From: JBKQHQ01 sp052148715
GTDB lineage: Bacteria > Pseudomonadota > Alphaproteobacteria > Rhizobiales > Xanthobacteraceae
DNA: 13,928 nt
Assembly: GCA_052148715.1 (NCBI GenBank)
Contig: JBKQHQ010000205.1
Coordinates: forward strand, 1-13,928
Reading direction: 5' to 3'
The notes under the pieces are model-generated. The model was given only the letters and a program-made list of their open reading frames with translations, did not search any database and had not been told where the DNA came from. Of this stretch, positions 1-5,420 are shown one piece after another. Position 1 is the stretch's first letter; each line of letters opens with the position of its first letter. The translations under genes and the position numbers were made by a program.

Positions 1-4
1 CGTT

Positions 5-109
5 CGTAGGGCGGGTTAGCCATCGTTGTCGGGTCCACCCGACATCGGTGGCATAACCCGCCGCATCGCTGGCGTGGCGGCGGATTACGCTGCGCTAATC
101 CGCCCTACG
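5..109. repeat. Composite palindromic intergenic repeat
   Basis: The outer arms cgtagggcgggttagc (5-20) and gctaatccgccctacg (94-109) are inverted repeats of 16 bp with one mismatch. Three smaller dyads nest inside: gcgggttagcc paired with ggcataacccgc (about 11-60), GTCGGGT-cc-ACCCGAC (28-43) and ggcggatta / taatccgcc (79-87 and 96-104, perfect 9-bp arms). Fold-back units of this kind, built around 'gtagggcggRttagc', resemble repeats scattered between genes in Bradyrhizobium-like genomes; that is recall, not a search. It lies just past the stop codon of the minus-strand TetR gene, so it could act as that gene's transcription stop. No protein is encoded here. Confidence 0.75.
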
Positions 110-127
110 GACTACGGACGCCTCCCC

Positions 128-766
128 TCAAGCACGCAGCGCGTTGAGAATCATGTCCACGTTGTGACGCCGGCGCCGTGCGCAGGCCGTGGCGGTGCCT
201 AGGTCGACGCCGAAGATGGCGGAGAGCGTCCAGTTGTTCGACAAGTAGAAATATCCGATGGCGGCGATGGTGACATAGACCTGGACCGGATCGAGCCCGG
301 CGCGAAAGATGCCCTGCTCGACGCCGCGCTTAAGGATCTCGCCGATCGTGGCCACGAACGGACTGTGCAGCTCGCGCACGGCGTCGGATTTGCGCAAGTG
401 CTTGGCGCGATGCAGGTTCTCGTTGTTGATGAGGCTGATCAGCTCGGGGTGCTTGCGCATGTAGTCGAAATTGAATTCGACCAGGCGACGGATGGCCGTT
501 TCCGGCTCCAGGTGGGCGAAGACGAGCTTTCGTTCGGTGCCGCGCAGATCCGCATAGGCGCGCTCGAGGGCGGCGAGGTACAGCCCCTGCTTGTTGCCGA
601 AATAGTGATAGATCATCCGCTTATTGACCTTGGCGCGATGCGCGATGTGGTCGACGCGGCCGCCGTCGAGGCCTTTGCCGGCGAATTCGGTCCGCGCCGC
701 GGCAAGGATGGTCTCGCGCGTGCGATCGGGGTTGCGCCGTCTCTCGTGATTGGCGGGTTTGGTCAT
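128..766 (-). CDS. TetR/AcrR-family transcriptional regulator
   Basis: A 212-aa protein with the usual TetR layout: an N-terminal three-helix DNA-binding domain (about residues 16-65, helix-turn-helix around 41-62 containing 'NKRMIYHYFGNKQGLYLAAL') and an all-helical ligand-binding and dimer domain after it (about 80-205). Length is normal for the family. The ATG at 764-766 is the first start in the frame; no strong Shine-Dalgarno is visible before it. The gene is transcribed away from the binding-protein/MetE-like/SDR operon, the classic arrangement of a local repressor with its target, and a GTAAC-N6-GTTAC dyad in the shared spacer is a plausible operator. The C-terminal domain does not identify the inducer. 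Its partner genes suggest a small organic molecule taken up or changed by the neighbouring operon, but that is inference. Family call is secure; target is not proven. Confidence 0.93.
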   Translation of the reverse strand: MTKPANHERRRNPDRTRETILAAARTEFAGKGLDGGRVDHIAHRAKVNKRMIYHYFGNKQGLYLAALERAYADLRGTERKLVFAHLEPETAIRRLVEFNFDYMRKHPELISLINNENLHRAKHLRKSDAVRELHSPFVATIGEILKRGVEQGIFRAGLDPVQVYVTIAAIGYFYLSNNWTLSAIFGVDLGTATACARRRRHNVDMILNALRA

Positions 767-786
767 GTCGGCACTGAAAGGTACGA

Positions 787-815
787 TTGACAGGTATCTT
801 ATTCGATCCTATCGT
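787..815 (+). promoter_or_regulatory. Probable sigma-70-type promoter of the binding-protein operon
   Basis: A perfect -35 hexamer TTGACA (787-792) is followed by a 17-bp spacer and the -10 candidate TATCGT (810-815, four of six consensus positions). The predicted transcript start is near 822, giving a leader of about 80 nt before the ATG at 905. It sits in the divergent spacer with the TetR gene. A weaker minus-strand pair for the TetR gene may overlap it (TTACTC / TAAGAT with 17 bp between, plus-strand positions about 796-824), which would couple the two directions. Confidence 0.6.
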
Positions 816-820
816 TTCGA

Positions 821-836
821 GTAACCAGGCAGTTAC
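821..836. promoter_or_regulatory. Candidate TetR operator
   Basis: GTAAC-caggca-GTTAC is a 16-bp inverted repeat with perfect 5-bp half sites. It lies directly at the predicted start of the plus-strand transcript, where a bound repressor would block initiation, and inside the spacer next to a divergent TetR gene. Placement and symmetry fit a TetR-family operator, but half sites of 5 bp arise by chance, so the assignment to this regulator is inferred. Confidence 0.4.
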
Positions 837-883
837 CAGGAACCCCGTAGCGCGTCGAGCCCCGCCGGCAGATCCGCGGCGGC

Positions 884-899
884 AATCCTCCGGAGGATT
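884..899. promoter_or_regulatory. 16-bp perfect palindrome containing the Shine-Dalgarno
   Basis: AATCCTCCGGAGGATT is a perfect 16-bp palindrome. Its right half holds the ribosome-binding sequence GGAGGA (892-897), seven bases before the ATG at 905, and its left half is an exact anti-Shine-Dalgarno. It could be a protein-binding DNA site, or two leaders could pair with each other; a single RNA strand cannot form a tight loop-free hairpin over all 16 bases, although the outer pairs could close. The RBS role supports the start at 905. Confidence 0.6.
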
Positions 900-904
900 T
901 TTTC

Positions 905-1918
905 ATGCAGCTTGTGGCAAGACTTGCGCTCGCGGCGATCGCGCCGCTCGCATTCGGTGTCTCCTCGGCGTCGGCCGAGAAATTGACCTTCACGCTGAAC
1001 TGGGTCGCCGGCGGCGACCATTCACCATATTTCTATGCGCAGAAGATGGGCTGGTACAAGCAAGCGGGTGTCGATGTCGAGTTCGAGACCGGCCGCGGAT
1101 CGGCGGCCTCCGCGCAAAAGGTCGGCGCCGGCAGCTCCCAGCTCGGGCTTTCCGACATGGCGGGCGTGTTGTTCTTCCGCGGCAAGGGTGCCGATCTGGT
1201 CGGCGTCATGAACGTCTATGCCAATTCTCCGCAGGGTCTCTACTGGCTGAAGAGTTCTGGCATCAGCACGATCAAGGATCTCGCCGGTAAGAAGATCGGC
1301 AATCCGGCCGGCGACGGCGCCCGCACCATGTGGCCGGCGCTCGCCAAGGCGAACGGGGTCGATCCGGACTCGGTGACCTGGGTCAATATCGACGCCAACG
1401 CCAAGCTCGGCGCGCTGAAATCACACGCCGTCGACGCCACGACCTCCTTCTTCAACCTCCACCACGTATTCGCCCGCGAGCTCGGCGACGACATGGGGTA
1501 CCTCGCCTGGAAGGACGCCGGCGTCAATCTCTACGGCAACTCGATCATCGCCAACGGTCCCTGGCTCAAAGCCAACCACGACACGGCCGACAAATTCGTA
1601 AAGATCACCCAGAAGGCATTCGCCGAATGCGCCAAGACGCCTGAACCCTGCGTCAAGGCCCTGGTCGAGGCGAACGGCGCCCTGCTCTACGACAACGAGC
1701 TGCTCAATTGGCATCTCGTCTCGATCCTGATGAACGACGAGACCTCGCGCACGGTGGCGCTCGGCTGGCACAACGACCAGCGCATGCAGAACGACTACAA
1801 GCTGGTCGATCAGTATCTCAAGATGGAAAAGCCGTACGACGTCAAGACCGCCTATACCAACGAGTTCCTCGACACGAGCGTCAAGATGCCGCCGATCCAT
1901 CCGCCCAAGCTCTTCTGA
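905..1918 (+). CDS. ABC transporter substrate-binding protein, NMT1/THI5-like
   Basis: A 337-aa exported solute-binding protein. Residues 1-24 form a signal peptide (one Arg, a hydrophobic stretch, then SSASA before EK), with likely signal-peptidase-I cleavage after Ala24. The mature chain starts with 'LTFTLNWVAGGDHSPYFYAQ', typical of the NMT1/SsuA-like periplasmic-binding fold, followed by 'GLSDMAGV' and 'IKDLAGKKIG' (about residues 80-150), both usual in this family. Relatives bind thiamine-precursor pyrimidines, sulfonates, taurine, nitrate or aromatic acids; the ligand cannot be read from sequence. GGAGGA seven bases upstream fixes the start. It heads an operon with a MetE-like protein and an SDR, but no permease or ATPase gene lies in the window, so it must borrow a transporter core from elsewhere or act as a sensor. 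Its stop codon lies in the first unit of a 15-bp tandem repeat. Confidence 0.9.
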   Translation: MQLVARLALAAIAPLAFGVSSASAEKLTFTLNWVAGGDHSPYFYAQKMGWYKQAGVDVEFETGRGSAASAQKVGAGSSQLGLSDMAGVLFFRGKGADLVGVMNVYANSPQGLYWLKSSGISTIKDLAGKKIGNPAGDGARTMWPALAKANGVDPDSVTWVNIDANAKLGALKSHAVDATTSFFNLHHVFARELGDDMGYLAWKDAGVNLYGNSIIANGPWLKANHDTADKFVKITQKAFAECAKTPEPCVKALVEANGALLYDNELLNWHLVSILMNDETSRTVALGWHNDQRMQNDYKLVDQYLKMEKPYDVKTAYTNEFLDTSVKMPPIHPPKLF

Positions 1919-1951
1919 AATAAGCTCTTCTGAAACAATCTCTGCTGAAAT
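1907..1951 (+). repeat. Three tandem 15-bp repeats across the stop codon
   Basis: Units aagctcttctgaaat (1907-1921), aagctcttctgaaac (1922-1936) and aatctctgctgaaat (1937-1951) are adjacent. Units 1 and 2 differ at one base; unit 3 differs from unit 1 at two bases. Because 15 is a multiple of three, each unit places a TGA (1916, 1931, 1946) in the frame of the binding protein, giving three in-frame stops. The array fills nearly all of the spacer to the next gene's GTG at 1956, and that gene shows no clear Shine-Dalgarno. It looks like local slippage or duplication of the end of the upstream gene. Confidence 0.85.
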
Positions 1952-1955
1952 CGGC

Positions 1956-2975
1956 GTGTCGACGGATCGCATTCAAACCACGGTGGTCGGCTCCTATCCG
2001 GTGCCGGATTGGCTCGTCGCCCTTCCCTCCGGGCAGGCATTGATCGACGCGACGCGGGTGGTGATCCACACCCAGGAGCAGGCGGGTATCGACCTCGTCT
2101 GCGACGGCGAGCTGTCGCGCTTCGATGTCGATCATCCCGAGACCAACGGCATGATCGAATATTTCGTGCGTCCTATGGCGGGCATACGCACGAAGATTAC
2201 GTTCGAGGAATTGGTGGCGTATCGGGCAAATAGCGGTATGGGCTTTCGCACCCGGCCGCCTGCCGTGGTCGATGGTCCGATCGGCTCCGGCACGCTCGAT
2301 CTGCCGGATGCCTGCGCGCGCGCCAGACGGCTCGCCGCAAAACCATTCAAATTTACGCTCACCGGTCCGCATATGCTGGCGAAGACGCTGATCGACCGGC
2401 ATTACAAGCGCGAAGCCGATCTCGCCATGGCGCTCGCCGAGGCGCTGGCCGATCAGGTTCGTCACCTCGAGGCGGACGTGGTTCAGCTCGACGAAGCCAA
2501 TCTGCCGGGACATCCGGATGAATGGCCATGGGCCGCTGCTGCTATAAACCGCGTGCTCGACGCGGTGCAGACCATTCCGGCGGTCCATCTCTGCTTCGGC
2601 AATTACGGCGGCCAATCGGTGCAGAAGGGAACGTGGAGCAAGCTCATCGAGTATCTCAACGCCCTCCACGTCGATCACATCGTCATGGAGACGGCGCACC
2701 GGCCGGCAGAGGAGCTCGCGGTCTTTCGCGATCTGCGCCCCGACATCGGCCTGGGACTCGGCGTGATCGACATCAAATCGACCGAGGTGGAGAGCGCCGA
2801 TGCGGTCGCGCGTGCGATCGAGCGGGCCGAGGCGGTCCTCGGCCACGGCCGGGTAAAATACATCCATCCCGATTGCGGATTCTGGATGCTGAAACGATCG
2901 GTCGCCGACGGCAAGATGCGGGCGCTTGTTGCGGGCCGCGATCTGCACGCGGGGCGCCCCCGCCTGGCTGCGTGA
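1956..2975 (+). CDS. MetE C-terminal-type (core) zinc methyltransferase
   Basis: A 339-aa protein matching only the C-terminal catalytic half of cobalamin-independent methionine synthase (UROD/MetE-like barrel); full MetE is about 750 aa. All four zinc ligands are recognisable by comparison with E. coli MetE: His211 and Cys213 in 'VHLCFGN', Glu245 in 'IVMETAHR' and Cys307 in 'IHPDCGF'. 'TTVVGSYP' near residue 10 and 'VVQLDEANLPG' (Asp179) also match the family's substrate-binding segments. The enzyme should activate a thiol on zinc and methylate or otherwise alkylate it. The thiol could be homocysteine, as in short core MetE enzymes, or another one, as in epoxyalkane:coenzyme M transferases. 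The start is a GTG at 1956 with no clear Shine-Dalgarno, right after the tandem repeat. The first ATG in the frame comes after the conserved N-terminal motif. Co-transcription with the binding protein and SDR suggests a substrate-specific role rather than housekeeping methionine synthesis. Confidence 0.88.
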   Translation: MSTDRIQTTVVGSYPVPDWLVALPSGQALIDATRVVIHTQEQAGIDLVCDGELSRFDVDHPETNGMIEYFVRPMAGIRTKITFEELVAYRANSGMGFRTRPPAVVDGPIGSGTLDLPDACARARRLAAKPFKFTLTGPHMLAKTLIDRHYKREADLAMALAEALADQVRHLEADVVQLDEANLPGHPDEWPWAAAAINRVLDAVQTIPAVHLCFGNYGGQSVQKGTWSKLIEYLNALHVDHIVMETAHRPAEELAVFRDLRPDIGLGLGVIDIKSTEVESADAVARAIERAEAVLGHGRVKYIHPDCGFWMLKRSVADGKMRALVAGRDLHAGRPRLAA

Positions 2976-2979
2976 TCTC

Positions 2980-3699
2980 ATGACCCTTGCGGGCCAGCGG
3001 ATCATCGTGCTCGGCGGCACCTCGGGCATCGGCTTGGCGACCGCACAGGCTGCGGCAGACGCGGGTGCCGCCGTCGTGGTGGCGTCGAAGCGGCCGGAGC
3101 GGGTCGCGCGGGCCCTTGCCGCGCTGCCAAGAACCGCGCAGGGCCACGTGCTCGACTTGGCGAGCGAGGAGCAGATACGCGGCTTCTTCGAGCAGATCGG
3201 CGCCATCGACCACCTCGTTTACACGGCGGGCGAGACGCTGCGGCTCGGAGAGTTAAGTGACACGGGGCTCGATCAGGCGCGGCAATTTTTCGATGTCCGC
3301 TTTTGGGGCGCGCTCGCCGCCGCGAAATACGCCAGCGCACATATCCGGCCGGGCGGCTCGATCGTGCTCTCCTCCGGCATGGCCGGACGCCGGCCGCGCA
3401 AAGGCTGGACCGTCGCGGCGAGCATCTGCGGCGCCATGGACTCTCTCACCCGCGCGCTCGCGGTCGAGCTCGCGCCGATCCGCGTCAACACCGTTTGTCC
3501 CGGCTTGGTGCGGACCGAGCTTTGGGACGACATGACGGAGCAAGCCCGGACGCAGATGTATGACCGCGCCAGCGGCTTGCTCCCGGTCGGACGCGTCGGC
3601 GAGCCGCAAGATCTGGCGCAAGCCTATCTCTACGCCATGCGCGAAGCCTTCTGCACCGGCCAGGTCATCATCGTCGACGGCGGAGCCTCCCTGGTCTAA
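2980..3699 (+). CDS. Atypical short-chain dehydrogenase/reductase (SDR)
   Basis: A 239-aa Rossmann-fold protein. The dinucleotide-binding loop is 'GGTSGIG' at residues 12-18, 'DHLVYTAG' (77-84) replaces the usual NNAG, 'LSSG' (130-133) holds the usual Ser, and 'RVNTVCPGLVRTELW' (168-182) is the standard PG segment. The catalytic YxxxK is missing: the aligned stretch reads 'TVAASICGAMDSLTRALA', giving Ala146 for Tyr and Cys150 for Lys, and the helix-4 Asn also seems replaced ('FDVRFWG'). Such SDRs may catalyse by other residues, or only bind NAD(P) or a partner. I chose the ATG at 2980 because beta-strand 1 begins there and it lies four bases after the upstream TGA, which suggests translational coupling. 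A longer in-frame start at 2926 would overlap the methyltransferase gene by 50 bp and adds no recognisable domain. Last gene of the operon. Confidence 0.87.
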   Translation: MTLAGQRIIVLGGTSGIGLATAQAAADAGAAVVVASKRPERVARALAALPRTAQGHVLDLASEEQIRGFFEQIGAIDHLVYTAGETLRLGELSDTGLDQARQFFDVRFWGALAAAKYASAHIRPGGSIVLSSGMAGRRPRKGWTVAASICGAMDSLTRALAVELAPIRVNTVCPGLVRTELWDDMTEQARTQMYDRASGLLPVGRVGEPQDLAQAYLYAMREAFCTGQVIIVDGGASLV

Positions 3700-3702
3700 C
3701 CA

Positions 3703-3743
3703 GCGGCCGCTTCGGCCTTTGTCGAAGCCGCCGCGCTATTTTT
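3703..3743 (+). terminator. Intrinsic terminator of the binding-protein/MetE-like/SDR operon
   Basis: A 12-bp stem with one mismatch pairs 3703-3714 (gcggccgcttcg) with 3723-3734 (cgaagccgccgc) around an 8-base loop. After four bases comes TTTTT (3739-3743). It begins three bases after the SDR stop codon, which is what a factor-independent terminator of this operon should look like. Confidence 0.8.
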
Positions 3744-3795
3744 CTACCGGCACATCTTGGCGCCATAAACCGAATTTCTAATCTTCCTGCTTTGG

Positions 3796-3824
3796 TTGAA
3801 TTGGCATCCGTGAAGTGATCAAAT
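3796..3824 (+). promoter_or_regulatory. Weak candidate promoter of the FAD oxidase gene
   Basis: TTGAAT (3796-3801) and TCAAAT (3819-3824) are separated by 17 bp, each matching the sigma-70 consensus at four of six positions. The element lies after the operon terminator and about 85 bp before the oxidase start, in the only spacer that could hold this gene's promoter. An imperfect dyad (gatcaaatcgag / ctcgatgatc, 3817-3852) overlaps the -10. Proposed on position and spacing only. Confidence 0.3.
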
Positions 3825-3907
3825 CGAGGCCCCTTCTGGAGGCTCGATGATCATTTCCCCCGAACCTCGCGACGAGCCCCAGTGCAGCCAGCGAAGGATT
3901 TGCCCGG

Positions 3908-5260
3908 ATGACCCACGAAATCGTCAATTACGACGGCGGGATCACAACGACGCCGCAGCAGCTCGTCTATCCGAAGACGGTCGAGGAGATTCAAGACATT
4001 TTGCGCAATGCCGACCGCTTTCCCGGCCCGGTCCGCGCCATGGGGAGTTATCACTCCCTTACGCCGTGCGCGTCGACCGAAGGGACGGTCGTCAACCTGT
4101 CGCACATGAACCGGATCCTCGGGATCGATCTCGCGACCATGACTTTTACGGCACAATCGGGCTTACAGATCTTCGATGCCGCAACGGCGCTGCGGCGGCT
4201 CAATCTGCAGCTCATCACCAACGTCGAGATCGGCAATATGACGTTGGGAGCGGCCGCGTGCTGTCAGTCGAAGGACGGCTTGGATGGCGGCGAGGTCAAT
4301 GCCCACGTCATCAAGATCAAGTGGGTAACCCCTTCCGGCGATCTCGCCGAGGCTTCCGAGACCGGCGAGCCGCAATTGCTACGCCTGGTTCGTTCAAGCT
4401 ATGGCCTATGCGGCGTGGTCTACGAGGTGACCTTTCGCGTCAAACCCGTGGAGGCCATTCACTTCACGTATATTCCGCGCCGCGTGGAGGCGCTCACCCA
4501 AGGCGAGGTCGATGCCATCATCGACTCGGCCGAGGGCCTGGTCTGCTGGACCGTCGGCAAGACCGCCAACTTTCAGGTGCGTTCGCACGCCGCCAGCGCC
4601 GGCACTGTGGGGACGCTCGCCGCCGCCATCCGCCGCCGGCTGTGGAACCATACCGAAGCGCATGCCGGGCAGCTGATCGACCGCTATGCTCCGAAATCAC
4701 TGCATGATGTCTTGCAAAACACCTGGTTTTTAGGATCACGAACGGTCTTCTCGGCGTTGCACCTCATCGGCGGCTTCACCCTCGACAACCCGGACAAGAT
4801 CGTCGACTACCGCAGCACGCCACCGTCGTGCAAGTATGCTTTCACGTTCTGGGCCTTCCCGCGCCAGCAGTGGCTCGCCACGCTGAAGGAATATCTGGCA
4901 TTCGCCGATCAACATTTCGAAAAATACGGCTTCCGCTGCAACATGGCGCTCGGCTCGTATTTCATCCGCCAGCACACGAGCTCGCTCTTGTCCTATGCGA
5001 ACGATGGCGACATTTTTTCGATCGACCCGATCCATGCCTACACGGACAAGCCCGCTTGGGACCGTTTCCTGCAGGAGTTCAACGCGTTTTCCTATGACCG
5101 AAACGGCATCCCGCTGCTGAACCAGAGTCCCTTTGTCGAGAAGAAGCACGTCGAAAAAGCCTTCGGGGAGCGATGGCGAGAATTCTCCCACTGGGTGAAG
5201 ACGCAGGACCCCTCGGGCCGCATGTTAAACCCGTTCTTCGCAGCACTGCTGTCGGATTAG
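3908..5260 (+). CDS. FAD-binding oxidase, VAO/PCMH fold, sugar-lactone-oxidase-like
   Basis: A 450-aa flavoprotein. Residues about 15-180 form the FAD-binding domain: 'PKTVEEIQDIL' (22-32), 'VRAMGSYHSLTPCASTEGTVVNLSHMNRIL' region (42-71) and 'GLCGVVYEVTFRVKPV' (166-181). His49 in 'GSYHS' aligns with the histidine that carries covalent flavin in gulono- and arabinono-lactone oxidases. The C-terminus 'DPSGRMLNPFFAALL' also resembles those oxidases. The segment that usually reads 'STxTHGTG' is replaced by 'GAAACCQSKDGLDGG' (114-128), so the substrate is likely not a standard aldonolactone. No signal peptide is seen; the enzyme is probably cytosolic. AAGGA (3894-3898) nine bases upstream supports the start. 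It is a single gene between a terminator and a palindromic repeat, so probably not part of the preceding operon. Confidence 0.83.
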   Translation: MTHEIVNYDGGITTTPQQLVYPKTVEEIQDILRNADRFPGPVRAMGSYHSLTPCASTEGTVVNLSHMNRILGIDLATMTFTAQSGLQIFDAATALRRLNLQLITNVEIGNMTLGAAACCQSKDGLDGGEVNAHVIKIKWVTPSGDLAEASETGEPQLLRLVRSSYGLCGVVYEVTFRVKPVEAIHFTYIPRRVEALTQGEVDAIIDSAEGLVCWTVGKTANFQVRSHAASAGTVGTLAAAIRRRLWNHTEAHAGQLIDRYAPKSLHDVLQNTWFLGSRTVFSALHLIGGFTLDNPDKIVDYRSTPPSCKYAFTFWAFPRQQWLATLKEYLAFADQHFEKYGFRCNMALGSYFIRQHTSSLLSYANDGDIFSIDPIHAYTDKPAWDRFLQEFNAFSYDRNGIPLLNQSPFVEKKHVEKAFGERWREFSHWVKTQDPSGRMLNPFFAALLSD

Positions 5261-5294
5261 ACCGGATTTAGATGTTTAACAAACAAACCCTCCA

Positions 5295-5378
5295 CGTCAT
5301 GGCCGTGCTCGTCACGGCCATCCACGACTTTCTTGGGGTACGAAGACGTGGATGACCGCAACAAGTGCGGCCATGACG
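5295..5378. repeat. Palindromic interspersed repeat between convergent genes
   Basis: Outer arms cgtcatggccg (5295-5305) and cggccatgacg (5368-5378) are perfect 11-bp inverted repeats; inner arms atccacg (5320-5326) and cgtggat (5347-5353) also pair. The pattern 'cgtcatggccg...cggccatccacg...cgtggatg...ccatgacg' resembles a repeat I recall as abundant in Bradyrhizobium-like genomes. It fills most of the 160-bp gap between the 3' ends of the FAD oxidase and the cyclase gene, where a transcript of either strand would fold into a large stem and could end. No T-run of note follows, so termination is inferred. Confidence 0.75.
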
Positions 5379-5420
5379 CACGGAGGCTTGTTGTTCTCGG
5401 TCGACCGACGTGGGACCGGC

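Noticed and set aside
2926..2979. 18-residue N-terminal extension of the SDR
   Set aside because: It overlaps the methyltransferase coding end and precedes the canonical start of the Rossmann fold.
1881..3206. Long minus-strand open frame (441 codons) across the MetE-like gene
   Set aside because: It lies opposite two genes with clear families, has no recognisable domain and an Arg/His-rich composition typical of antisense frames in GC-rich DNA.
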